From Pontibacterium granulatum (GTDB lineage Bacteria > Pseudomonadota > Gammaproteobacteria > Pseudomonadales > Balneatricaceae), in contig NZ_JASBRH010000015.1 of assembly GCF_029961155.1 (NCBI RefSeq), positions 1-64,000 of the forward strand: a stretch of DNA of 64,000 nucleotides. The letters are read 5' to 3'. A program made the translations under genes and the position numbers. How positions within the stretch are numbered: position 1 is the stretch's first letter; every line of letters begins with the position of its first letter. The notes under the pieces were generated by a model. It did not search any database. It had not been told where the DNA came from and was given only the letters and a program-made list of their open reading frames with translations. Positions 1-8,658 of this stretch are shown one piece after another.

Positions 1-77
1 TGGGGTGGACGATGGGGCTCGAACCCACGACCACCGGAATCACAATCCGGGGCTCTACCAACTGAGCTACGCCCACC
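1..77 (-). tRNA. tRNA-His (GTG)
   Basis: The reverse complement folds as a complete 77-nt tRNA with encoded CCA. The anticodon loop reads TTGTGAT, giving GTG for histidine. The extra 5' G paired to the discriminator region is typical of tRNA-His. The T-arm GGTTCGAACCC is intact. The encoded CCA lies exactly at the window edge. It is identical to the copy at 194-270. Confidence 0.96.
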
Positions 78-92
78 ACAGCGTAAAATAAA

Positions 93-177
<85 letters not shown>

Positions 178-193
178 AACACAGCTTAGAGAT

Positions 194-270
194 TGGGGTG
201 GACGATGGGGCTCGAACCCACGACCACCGGAATCACAATCCGGGGCTCTACCAACTGAGCTACGCCCACC
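194..270 (-). tRNA. tRNA-His (GTG), second copy
   Basis: Second 77-nt tRNA-His, identical to the copy at 1-77, with encoded CCA and anticodon GTG. It is separated from tRNA-Leu by about 16 nt and is part of the same minus-strand tRNA transcript. Confidence 0.96.
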
Positions 271-314
271 ATATCTCTAAATCAAGACTTCAACTTCCTA
301 AGGCAACATCTTCG

Positions 315-391
315 TGGCACGCCCGGCAGGGCTCGAACCTGCAGCCTACGGCTTAGAAGGCCGTTGCTCTATCCAGTTGAGCTACGGGCGC
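315..391 (-). tRNA. tRNA-Arg (TCT)
   Basis: A 77-nt tRNA with encoded CCA. The anticodon is TCT within loop CTTCTAA, reading AGA/AGG. The acceptor GCGCCCG pairs with CGGGCGT. It is the promoter-proximal gene of the tRNA-Arg/His/Leu/His block. The same order beside folD is known from Pseudomonas chromosomes. Confidence 0.95.
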
Positions 392-470
392 CTTGTTGCC
401 CGCCCTTAACGCCTGCAAATCCACTTCCCATGCGGTCTGTATCAGTGCCGTCGTTCAAGGTGGTGCGAAT

Positions 471-497
471 ATTATAGAGCCGATTTTCGGGCGTCAA
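471..497 (-). promoter_or_regulatory. Sigma70-type promoter for the tRNA operon
   Basis: On the minus strand TTGACG (492-497) and a perfect TATAAT (471-476) are separated by 15 nt. They are followed by a GC-rich discriminator, as in stable RNA promoters. The first tRNA begins about 80 nt downstream. The short spacer is the only departure from consensus. Confidence 0.7.
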
Positions 498-683
498 CAC
501 TTTTTTTATTTTTTTTAATGAAATAAACAGGTTAGCCCAGATTCGATGCGCAAAATTCAACCAACGAAGGCGCGTATCCCACGGTTTATCCTTTTAGCCA
601 AACCAAAGGCCCTTGGCCCTGACTGTCAACCATGAGAGAATTTGCGCCAGTGAAAAATCGTTTTATAGGACAGCATCCTCACT

Positions 684-1535
684 ATGAGCGCAAAGATAAT
701 AGACGGCAAAAAAATTGCCGCTGATGTACGTCGCAAGGTCGCAGAAGGCATCCAACAGCGAATCGCATCAGGCAAAGCTGCCCCCTGCCTGGCAGTGATC
801 CTGGTCGGCGCTGACCCCGCCTCACAGGTGTACGTACGAAACAAAAAGAACGCCTGTAAAGAAGTAGGCATCGACTCCCGCTCCTACGACCTCCCTGAAG
901 ACACCACCCAGAATCAACTTCTAGACCTGGTAGACGAACTGAACGCCGACCCTTCCGTACACGGCATCCTGCTTCAGTTGCCACTACCAGAACACCTGGA
1001 CGGAAACGAAATCCTCGAACGCATCCGCCCGGACAAAGACGTAGACGGTTTTCACGCATTTAATCTGGGGCGTCTGGCACAGCGCATGCCAGCCCTGCGC
1101 CCTTGCACACCAAAAGGTGTGATGACCTTGCTGGAGTCCACCGGTGTTGGCATGCACGGCCAGGAAGCAGTCGTTGTAGGGGCCTCAAACATCGTAGGAC
1201 GTCCGATGTCGCTGGAACTGCTGTTGGCGGGCTGCACGGTCACCACAACCCACCGCTTCACCCGCAACCTGCCTGAACACGTAGGCCGCGCGGATATCGT
1301 TATTGTTGGCGTGGGCATTCCAGGCCTGGTCAAAGGTGAATGGATCAAAGAAGGCGCGATTGTCATCGACGTAGGCATCAACCGCCTGGATGACGGTCGC
1401 CTGGTCGGCGACGTGGAATACGATATCGCTGCAGAACGTGCTGGCTGGATAACACCCGTACCCGGTGGAGTTGGCCCAATGACCGTTGCCACACTGATGG
1501 AAAACACATTGGAAGCGGCAAACAACCTGGACTGA
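684..1535 (+). CDS. folD: Bifunctional methylenetetrahydrofolate dehydrogenase/cyclohydrolase FolD
   Basis: Cytoplasmic enzyme of one-carbon metabolism that interconverts 5,10-methylene-THF and 10-formyl-THF with NADP. The 283-residue length is normal. The YVRNK motif at 50-54 carries the catalytic lysine K54. QLPLP lies near 98-102, DKDVDG near 117-122 with the conserved aspartate, the Rossmann segment [11 protein letters not shown] near 164-174 and PGGVGPMT near 260-267. All are intact. It is a single gene diverging from the tRNA block. An inverted repeat follows the stop. Confidence 0.98.
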   Translation: MSAKIIDGKKIAADVRRKVAEGIQQRIASGKAAPCLAVILVGADPASQVYVRNKKNACKEVGIDSRSYDLPEDTTQNQLLDLVDELNADPSVHGILLQLPLPEHLDGNEILERIRPDKDVDGFHAFNLGRLAQRMPALRPCTPKGVMTLLESTGVGMHGQEAVVVGASNIVGRPMSLELLLAGCTVTTTHRFTRNLPEHVGRADIVIVGVGIPGLVKGEWIKEGAIVIDVGINRLDDGRLVGDVEYDIAAERAGWITPVPGGVGPMTVATLMENTLEAANNLD

Positions 1536-1550
1536 CCCAGTCGTTAAAAC

Positions 1551-1579
1551 AGGCCTGGATTGCATTCCCGTCCAGGCCT
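1551..1579 (+). terminator. Inverted repeat after folD, possible terminator
   Basis: AGGCCTGGA and TCCAGGCCT form a perfect 9-bp stem around an 11-nt loop, starting 15 nt after the folD stop. No T-run follows, so intrinsic termination is doubtful. It may instead be an mRNA 3' stabilising hairpin. Confidence 0.4.
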
Positions 1580-1682
1580 ACCACCCTTCTTCGCCAACCG
1601 AAATTTGCACCAAAAAGCCGAACAATAGACCGAGAACAACCAGCTAGAAAATCAGCCGACAGTCGGGGCCTGCAGTCTAAAT

Positions 1683-3992
1683 ATGGATACCAGACGCAAA
1701 CAGCATAGCCGGTGGAGCCTTTACCTTATCCCTGCCACCGTCCTGCTAATCGCACTGCTTGCGACATACAATGCAAGCGCCTATAACGCGAAGCGCAACA
1801 CGGAACAGTTTGAATCCCGCTTTAACGCACTTGCCAGTCAAACCACACTGCTAATCCAGGAAAAACTTGATCGCTACCCACTGCTCCTGAAAACCACCCG
1901 AGCACTGGTACTGAGCCACTTGGACAACCTTTCTGATCATTGGTCTAGCTACTTCAAAGAAGCCAATCTGGATCTCGACGGCAATGGCATTATTGGCCTA
2001 ACGTTCACACGGTACATCGATAACGAGCAACGTGATCTCTTTATCAAGCAGCAACGTAGCCTGCTGAACGACCCCGACTTCAAACTGTTCCCAGAGAGCA
2101 ACCACAGCAACTCCTTTGTATTGATGCATGCTGTACCGACAAGCATTATCCAGCGCGTGCGAGGGTACGATATCGGCACCGAGGAAAAACGCCGCTTTGC
2201 GGCGGAACGCGCAAAAAACATGGGTAGCTTGGCACTGTCTGAACCGATTTCACTGCTACCTACGGAGCAACACTCAGTCGACTATCTGTTTCTGATGCCA
2301 GTCGAAAGCGTCAATCCGAACGACATGTACAGCCCGCTGTTTCACGGCTGGGTGACAATAGGCTTCAGCCTGAGCAAGCTACTGGAAGAAACGCTGAATC
2401 AGGCCGACCCTATGCTACACGTGAACGCCGTAGATGAACGCGTAGGCCACACCGCAATTTACGACAGCCACCCGGAAGAATCCGTCGGCCGAGATTTAAA
2501 CCCATTTCAACTGAAGCATACGTTGGAACTCAGCCGTCAGCGCATTGATCTGTACTACACCCCATTAAACAGCTTTTCATCCACCGGAATTCCTGGACGG
2601 CACGATAGCAAAACCTTGCTTGCAGGCACCACAATCAGCATCCTGAGCGCGCTTGCCTGCTTCCTTCTGCTGGGCGGTCGTGCAAGCGCGTTGCGCCAGG
2701 CAGAAGCGATGACCCGCATCTCACACGACAGCAACAGCCGCTACCAGACACTGTTCGAAAGCTCACCTGAAGCCATTATCCTCAGCGTGAAAAACCGCAT
2801 CATTCTGGCAAACAGTTCGGCTGTCACTTTGCTGGGCGAGAACACAATCGAAGACCTGATCGGCAAGGACGTGCTGGACATAGCCACCGCCAGCAACCGC
2901 AACTCTGCCCAAGAGTTGATGACATCCCTTTCTCAGGGCGGCGACAAGGCACCTCCACTTGCGGTACCACTTGTTCGTGCAGACGGCACCACGTTTGACG
3001 CTGAGATGAGCATGTCTCGCACCACCTACGACGGCGCAGTTGCCATTCAACTGATATTTCGCGATATCTCCGATGCGAAGCAGCGCCGCAATGCCGCCAA
3101 GATTGCGCAAAAAGTCCTTGAGCACACGACTGAAGCGATTATGGTGACAGACAACAACGCCCGCATCATTCTCACCAACCCGGCGTTTACCGCATTAACC
3201 GGCTACACCGAAAAGCAGGCACTGAACCAGAAAACCAGTCTGTTACGCTCTGGCCATCATGATGCGGACTTCTACGCTGTGCTATGGAAAGACCTGCAGC
3301 ATACCGGCCAGTGGGTGGGCGAGATCGCCAATCGCAAGCGCAGCGGCGAAGTCTATATTCAGAAAACAAACATCTCAGCGGTATACGACAAAGGCGGTGA
3401 TATCAGCCACTTTGTCTGCGTAATGAGCGACATCACGGAGCAGAAACGTACATTTGACACCATCCGCTTCCAGGCGTTACACGATACCCTGACCAAACTA
3501 CCAAATCGCATCCACTTCGAGGCACGTGCGGAAAAGGTGCTCGCTCGCGCACGCCTCACCGGGGGTTACTTCGCGATCCTCTTCATCGACCTGGACGACT
3601 TCAAGCCGATCAACGACACTCACGGACACCTGCTGGGCGACAAACTGCTTATCGCTCTTGCAGACAAGCTTTCAGCGGCGCTGCGCCCGTCCGACATGGT
3701 GTCACGCATTGGGGGCGATGAGTTCCTGGTACTGGCCGACGAACTGACGCGACCGGAAGAGGCTCACCAGTTAGCTAAGCGCCTGATGCAGATGATCGGA
3801 GCGCCGGTCGTGATCGACGACATCGAGCTCAGAGTCAGCGCCAGCATCGGCATCTCGCTCTATCCAACCTCGGGAGACAACATTGACGACCTGATTCATG
3901 CAGCCGACCAGGCGATGTATCGTGCCAAGAACCGCGGCAAGAACCAGATCACCTCTGCGGATCCGAACACATTAAACCTGATAGACGGATAA
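1683..3992 (+). CDS. Membrane diguanylate cyclase, CHASE-PAS-PAS-GGDEF
   Basis: Predicted c-di-GMP synthase of 769 residues. A transmembrane helix near 14-30 is followed by a periplasmic CHASE-like sensor (about 45-300), a second helix near 310-330, two PAS domains (about 345-470 and 480-590) and a C-terminal GGDEF domain (about 600-760). The active-site loop reads IGGDEF, so catalysis should be intact. RPSD ends five residues before it, the spacing of the inhibitory I-site (RxxD), so product inhibition is expected. No EAL domain follows. The stop is about 60 nt before the start chosen for the next gene. The ligand is unknown. Confidence 0.93.
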   Translation: MDTRRKQHSRWSLYLIPATVLLIALLATYNASAYNAKRNTEQFESRFNALASQTTLLIQEKLDRYPLLLKTTRALVLSHLDNLSDHWSSYFKEANLDLDGNGIIGLTFTRYIDNEQRDLFIKQQRSLLNDPDFKLFPESNHSNSFVLMHAVPTSIIQRVRGYDIGTEEKRRFAAERAKNMGSLALSEPISLLPTEQHSVDYLFLMPVESVNPNDMYSPLFHGWVTIGFSLSKLLEETLNQADPMLHVNAVDERVGHTAIYDSHPEESVGRDLNPFQLKHTLELSRQRIDLYYTPLNSFSSTGIPGRHDSKTLLAGTTISILSALACFLLLGGRASALRQAEAMTRISHDSNSRYQTLFESSPEAIILSVKNRIILANSSAVTLLGENTIEDLIGKDVLDIATASNRNSAQELMTSLSQGGDKAPPLAVPLVRADGTTFDAEMSMSRTTYDGAVAIQLIFRDISDAKQRRNAAKIAQKVLEHTTEAIMVTDNNARIILTNPAFTALTGYTEKQALNQKTSLLRSGHHDADFYAVLWKDLQHTGQWVGEIANRKRSGEVYIQKTNISAVYDKGGDISHFVCVMSDITEQKRTFDTIRFQALHDTLTKLPNRIHFEARAEKVLARARLTGGYFAILFIDLDDFKPINDTHGHLLGDKLLIALADKLSAALRPSDMVSRIGGDEFLVLADELTRPEEAHQLAKRLMQMIGAPVVIDDIELRVSASIGISLYPTSGDNIDDLIHAADQAMYRAKNRGKNQITSADPNTLNLIDG

Positions 3993-4052
3993 CAAGTACG
4001 CGCAGGCCCGATTGTGCTACGCTCACCGGATCATGCAGCATGGAGACCCCGT

Positions 4053-6245
4053 ATGAAGCCCGGCAAAAAGAGCATACTGCTTAGCCTGATCGCTGTGCTT
4101 ATTTTGATTTTTTTTCTTTTTGACCTGAGCCGCTTCTTCGATTTTGCCTATATCAAATCCCAGCAGACAAGCCTCAGCACCTTCGTAGAGAACAACCTCT
4201 GGCTGAGCACTGGTATCTACTTTACCGTCTACGTAGTTTCTACGGGCTTATCACTGCCAGGGGCGGCGGTACTTACCCTGCTGGGCGGTGCGCTTTTCGG
4301 CACACTGACCGGCTCCATCGTAGTATCATTCGCAAGCACCTTTGGTGCTACCCTGGCATTTTGGGTCGCACGCTACATCGCTCGCGGCTTTGTCAGCCGC
4401 CGCTTCTCCCGTCTACTGGAGCCGATCAACGACGGCATCGCGCGTGACGGCATCTTTTACCTTCTGACCCTGCGACTGATCCCGCTATTTCCATTCTTTG
4501 CGATCAATCTGGTAATGGGCGTTACCAACATGCCGGTACGCACCTATTACTGGGTTAGCCAGTTGGGGATGTTGCCTGCGACCATTATCTACGTAAACGC
4601 TGGCACCCAACTGGCAGCACTGGAGAGCACGCAGGACATTCTCTCACCCGCACTCCTGGGTTCGCTGGCTTTGCTGGGCATATTTCCCTGGATCGCCCGC
4701 TTTGCCGTCAAGGTCGTACAACGCGAGCGAATCTACCGCAAGTTCAGCAAGCCTAGCCAATTCGACCGCAATCTGATTGTGATCGGCGCGGGTGCCGGTG
4801 GCCTGGTGACCGCCTATATCGCGGCCGCAGTAAAGGCAAAGGTCACACTGATCGAAAAGAACAAGATGGGGGGCGACTGCCTGAATACCGGCTGCGTGCC
4901 GTCGAAAGCTCTGATTCGAACCAGCCGCTTTCTGTCTGATACGCGCAACGCCGAGCAACTTGGTATCCGCAAGACAGAGGTAGAGTTTGATTTCCCACAG
5001 ATTATGCAGCGCGTGCATGACACCATCAAAAAGATCGAACCGCACGACTCAGTAGAACGCTATGAAAAACTCGGCGTTGAGTGCATCTCCGGCACCGCCA
5101 AACTGACCTCCCCCTGGGAAGTAGAGATCAACGGTCAGCGCCTGACGGCTCCCAATATCGTACTGGCCACCGGCGGTCGCCCAAAAATCCCTGATATTCC
5201 AGGCATCAATGATGTTCAGCCACTCACTTCCGATACCCTGTGGGAGCTGGATGAACTGCCGCCACGCCTGCTGATTCTTGGCGCTGGCGCCATCGCCTGC
5301 GAACTGGGTCAGTGCTTCAACCAGTTCGGCAGCCAGGTCACTATTGCACTACGCGGCGAACAGATACTGTCCCGTGAAGACAGCGATGCCGCACAACTGG
5401 TTGCAGACAGACTGAGCAATGAAGGGATCGACATCCGCTACGCACACAAACCGAAGGAGTTCAGGAAAACTGATCATGGCTTTGAAATGGTTGCCAGCCA
5501 TAACGGCGATCAAGTCGTTGTAGGGTTTGACCGACTGCTTGTCGCCACCGGACGCATCGCCAACCTCGAAGGCCTTGGACTGGAACAACTCGGCATCGAC
5601 ACCCAAGACCGCGACCTACTGGAGGTCGACCGTTTCCTGCAAACGCGCTGCCCAAACATTCTCGCTTGTGGCGATCTGGTCGGCCCGCACCAGTTCACAC
5701 ACGCCGCTGGCCATCAGGCCTGGTATGCAGCCGTCAACGCGCTCTTCGGCAAGGTAAAAAAGTTTGCAGTCGATCACCGCTATATACCATTTACCACCTA
5801 CACATCGCCGGAAGTCGCGCGCATAGGCCTGAACGAAAAAGAAGCGTCTGCAAAAGGTATTCGTTATGAAGTCACGCGCTACGACCTGTCTGACCTGGAC
5901 CGGGCAATTACCGATGCAACCGACTATGGCATGGTCAAAGTACTTACTGTTCCCGGCAAGGATAGCATTCTGGGCGTAACCCTGGTGGGCGCTCACGCGT
6001 CCGACATGCTGGCAGAGTTCGCGCTGGCGATGCGACATGGACTGGGCCTGAACAAAATCCTGGGCACGATCCACGCCTACCCAACCTTCCCGGAAGCGAA
6101 TAAATTTGCAGCAGGTGAATGGAAACGTGCCCATGCACCAGAGAAACTATTGAAGTGGGTAGAGAAATACCACCGCTGGCGTCGCGGCGAGAAGCAGGAC
6201 GCAACGAGTCCACAACCAGCTAACGAGGTAACGCCCGACAAATAA
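4053..6245 (+). CDS. TVP38/DedA-like membrane domain fused to a mercuric-reductase-like flavoprotein
   Basis: A 730-residue fusion. The first 225 residues or so are a multi-helix TVP38/TMEM64 (SNARE-associated/DedA-like) domain, including LPGAAVLTLLGGALFG. The rest is a class I pyridine nucleotide-disulphide oxidoreductase with the FAD motif VIGAGAGGLVTAY, the redox-active pair in GGDCLNTGCVPSKAL, an NAD motif LGAGAIACELGQ and the dimer-interface HAYPTFPEA. No mercury-binding HMA domain or C-terminal vicinal cysteines are visible, so mercury reduction is not supported. ATG 4053 is chosen over GTG 4014 because GGAG lies about 8 nt upstream and the protein then starts just before the first helix. 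The substrate is unknown. Confidence 0.92.
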   Translation: MKPGKKSILLSLIAVLILIFFLFDLSRFFDFAYIKSQQTSLSTFVENNLWLSTGIYFTVYVVSTGLSLPGAAVLTLLGGALFGTLTGSIVVSFASTFGATLAFWVARYIARGFVSRRFSRLLEPINDGIARDGIFYLLTLRLIPLFPFFAINLVMGVTNMPVRTYYWVSQLGMLPATIIYVNAGTQLAALESTQDILSPALLGSLALLGIFPWIARFAVKVVQRERIYRKFSKPSQFDRNLIVIGAGAGGLVTAYIAAAVKAKVTLIEKNKMGGDCLNTGCVPSKALIRTSRFLSDTRNAEQLGIRKTEVEFDFPQIMQRVHDTIKKIEPHDSVERYEKLGVECISGTAKLTSPWEVEINGQRLTAPNIVLATGGRPKIPDIPGINDVQPLTSDTLWELDELPPRLLILGAGAIACELGQCFNQFGSQVTIALRGEQILSREDSDAAQLVADRLSNEGIDIRYAHKPKEFRKTDHGFEMVASHNGDQVVVGFDRLLVATGRIANLEGLGLEQLGIDTQDRDLLEVDRFLQTRCPNILACGDLVGPHQFTHAAGHQAWYAAVNALFGKVKKFAVDHRYIPFTTYTSPEVARIGLNEKEASAKGIRYEVTRYDLSDLDRAITDATDYGMVKVLTVPGKDSILGVTLVGAHASDMLAEFALAMRHGLGLNKILGTIHAYPTFPEANKFAAGEWKRAHAPEKLLKWVEKYHRWRRGEKQDATSPQPANEVTPDK

Positions 6246-6257
6246 CCCGGCGCAACT

Positions 6258-6956
6258 CTAAAGTCTGATGAGGCGTTTTAGCCTTCGCACTAACAGGCAC
6301 CCCGCATAGGGTGCCGCCTGTCGCAGCCAGTACCATTGATAACGCAGCGTTAAGCTCAGCCAGCCCGCACTACGATACTTGCGCGCACTGGTCTCCAGAT
6401 CGCAGGGCAGCATATGCGCCCCCACACCTTGTAAACGCAGCAGCCAAACCAGAACATGATCCTCCCCGTAAGGGATAGCTTCTGGATATCCACCCACCTC
6501 GCGGAACCGCTTAACAGGCAGACAAAAACCCTGATCCCCAAACGGCACACCCAGTACTCGGGTACGCAGATTTGCACCCAACGCATTCATCCCTACCGGC
6601 CCCTGGCCATCCCCGGCAAAACGCAATCGATAGCAAAGCAGCGTATCCGGGCTTTGCGCCAACACCTGCTCGAGTGCCTGGACCACCGCACAAGTCAGGA
6701 CCGAGTCGACATGCAAAAACCAAAGATACTGACCCTGGGCTTTTTCCGCAGCGGCATTCATTTGTTGTGCTCGCCCGGTGGGCGCTACGATCATTTCAGC
6801 ATGCCGCGGCAGATCCAACATGGTTTTGAGGGACTCACTCTCAGGACACAACGCAATAATTACCTGCCAGGAACTAGGCAACAGGTTAAGCCGAGCGAAC
6901 AGAGGCGCGTCAGGAGACTCCGCCGGCCCAACCGGAATGATCACGGAGACCCGCAT
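6258..6956 (-). CDS. Family 2 glycosyltransferase, rSAM/selenodomain-associated type (TIGR04283-like)
   Basis: A 232-residue GT-A type transferase that begins MRVSVIIPVG and carries the family signature GRAQQMNAAA and the metal-site-like WFLHVDS segment. The start at ATG 6956 overlaps the stop of the radical SAM gene as TGATG, so translation is probably coupled. This favours it over the start 15 nt upstream. The substrate is not known. Members of this family are commonly found next to a DUF2064 protein and a radical SAM protein, as here. Confidence 0.85.
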   Translation of the reverse strand: MRVSVIIPVGPAESPDAPLFARLNLLPSSWQVIIALCPESESLKTMLDLPRHAEMIVAPTGRAQQMNAAAEKAQGQYLWFLHVDSVLTCAVVQALEQVLAQSPDTLLCYRLRFAGDGQGPVGMNALGANLRTRVLGVPFGDQGFCLPVKRFREVGGYPEAIPYGEDHVLVWLLRLQGVGAHMLPCDLETSARKYRSAGWLSLTLRYQWYWLRQAAPYAGCLLVRRLKRLIRL

Positions 6957-7867
6957 CACATCTCGCTGCAACTGGAACCGTATTTAAAACAGCTGAAACA
7001 GCGATGATGCTTCATGCTGATACGCGCACCCAGTGCTTCGCGCATGGTGCCGCCCAGATCGTATTCACGATCGTCATCCACAAGCGTGCAGGCATACACC
7101 CGCATCCGCCCATCCTGCTTCACGACCATTTTGCTGAAGGCACACATGAATGACGCGCGGCTTTCTTCCGTATGATATTGGGTCATACAGTTGGTGCTGA
7201 TATCGGGTCCGGAGCCATTGCTACCCGGAGGCAGAAAATCGGGAAAGGCAACAAAGGTAACGTCATGACTGATACCCTGTTCACGAAACAGCTCACAATA
7301 TGCACTTTCGACGGAGCCTTTATCTTCATCCGGCTGCATATGTCGCGCGATGGACACCTGAAATCCACGTGACTGCAGCATACGAATACCATCCAGCGCA
7401 CTTAGAAAGCTACCCTCGCCACGGCCCTCATCATGCTCGACCTCTACCGGCGAGTCCAGACTGACACGAAAGCTCACCGGATTCGGCGCATCTCGAAGCA
7501 GATCCAGTTGATCAATACGCTTCTGAAGCGCTTCGGTACCGTTCGTTAACACCAGACAAGGCTTATGCGCCGATGCGAAGTGGAGGATTTTCACAAAGTC
7601 CTTCGCCAGGAACGGCTCCCCACCCGTAAAAGAGAACTGCTCTACACCTAGCCCCAGTGCCTCATGAATAAATGGTTCAACATCAGCGAACTTCACAAGC
7701 CCAAGACGCTGGTCCCCGGGTCCCGATCCCTCCAAACAAAAATCACAGCTGAGATTACAAGCGGTACCGGTGTGAAACCACAACTCCTTCAACCCTGCGG
7801 GTTCAATGTAACCACGTCTGGATCCATCTGCTGTTTCATACCAATCTTTACTGCGAATACGCTCCAT
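6956..7867 (-). CDS. Radical SAM protein with C-terminal cysteine cluster
   Basis: A 303-residue radical SAM enzyme. The CNLSCDFC motif binds the catalytic 4Fe-4S cluster and FTGGEP is the SAM-binding GGEP segment. The C-terminal region has several cysteines (CAFSK, YACT, CFSCFKYGSSC), which suggests a SPASM-like auxiliary cluster. ATG 7867 is preceded by GGTGAGG at 5-nt spacing. An upstream GTG at 7894 is the alternative. It is not clearly ArsS-like, and its substrate is unknown. It is the middle gene of a three-gene operon with two transferase-like genes. Confidence 0.85.
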   Translation of the reverse strand: MERIRSKDWYETADGSRRGYIEPAGLKELWFHTGTACNLSCDFCLEGSGPGDQRLGLVKFADVEPFIHEALGLGVEQFSFTGGEPFLAKDFVKILHFASAHKPCLVLTNGTEALQKRIDQLDLLRDAPNPVSFRVSLDSPVEVEHDEGRGEGSFLSALDGIRMLQSRGFQVSIARHMQPDEDKGSVESAYCELFREQGISHDVTFVAFPDFLPPGSNGSGPDISTNCMTQYHTEESRASFMCAFSKMVVKQDGRMRVYACTLVDDDREYDLGGTMREALGARISMKHHRCFSCFKYGSSCSEM

Positions 7868-7906
7868 CTCGACCTCACCCAACAGACGCTTCACAGCGCC
7901 TTTACT

Positions 7907-8572
7907 TCAAACTTCGCCCAACACCCGTTCAACAACCTGCAACAAAGCACGCCGAGCAGTTCGCTCATCCGCTTGCAATGTGCGATGGATTCGCTCCAGA
8001 TCCATCAGACGATCCACATCCGAGCAGGCCTCGGTCCAAGCAACGCTCTGCTGGTTTTGCTCACAGCCCGCTACCAATGCCCGACCCAAAGTTTCGGTAC
8101 TCCATGGCATCACCTCTAATGCAGACCACCCGTTGCGTGTTCCCATCAAGGAAACACCGCCGTCTTCGGCTGACGAAAACACCACATCGACCTGATCCAA
8201 TAAGCCGTCTGCCGCGGCCAGCAAGTCAAGAGACAGCTCCGGCGCATCCGATCCAATCACGATCTGCCGATACTGGCCCCGCTGGCGCAACATACAGTCA
8301 ATAGACTCTATACGCTTACCAAGGTTTCCAGCGGTTTGCGGTATCACCTCATATTCCCGAGACAAAAGCGTCTCCGCCCAGCCGATCTCCCCAGCGCAGC
8401 TCGGTGCTACAACCACCGGACCCGGCCAACGCTGCAGATCCTCCAGAGCACACCCCAGTAACGCCTTGGCGATCTTAAAGGCAGCATCAGTGCCAATCTC
8501 TGCCGCAAGTCGCTGCTTACCAAACCCCGGCGCCGGCCTCTTACAAAACAGAATCAGTGTTGTTTCGATCAT
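7907..8572 (-). CDS. DUF2064/TIGR04282 glycosyltransferase-like protein
   Basis: A 221-residue protein with the N-terminal signature LILFCKRPAPGFGKQRLA of the DUF2064 (rSAM/selenodomain-associated transferase 1) family, and the nucleotide-sugar-type motif IGSDAPEL. It is first in the operon. The stop lies 12 nt before the upstream alternative start of the radical SAM gene. The fold predicts nucleotidyl or glycosyl transfer, but no reaction can be assigned from sequence. Confidence 0.85.
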   Translation of the reverse strand: MIETTLILFCKRPAPGFGKQRLAAEIGTDAAFKIAKALLGCALEDLQRWPGPVVVAPSCAGEIGWAETLLSREYEVIPQTAGNLGKRIESIDCMLRQRGQYRQIVIGSDAPELSLDLLAAADGLLDQVDVVFSSAEDGGVSLMGTRNGWSALEVMPWSTETLGRALVAGCEQNQQSVAWTEACSDVDRLMDLERIHRTLQADERTARRALLQVVERVLGEV

Positions 8573-8614
8573 CTATGCTCTACTTCTTGCATGGACTATG
8601 TTTGTCGCCGAAAT

Positions 8615-8646
8615 AAAAAAGGCAGTCTAAAAAGACTGCCTTTTAT
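8615..8646 (-). terminator. Intrinsic terminator after cysS
   Basis: GGCAGTCT (8621-8628) and AGACTGCC (8633-8640) form an 8-bp stem with a 4-nt loop. On the minus strand it is followed by TTTTTTATTT. The plus strand also has a short T-run, so it could work in both directions. It lies 13 nt past the cysS stop. Confidence 0.9.
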
Positions 8647-8658
8647 AAGCGTATCGGA

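Noticed and set aside
4053-6245. Mercury resistance (merA) assignment
   Set aside because: The flavoprotein core resembles mercuric reductase, but the HMA domain, the C-terminal cysteine pair and other mer genes are absent.
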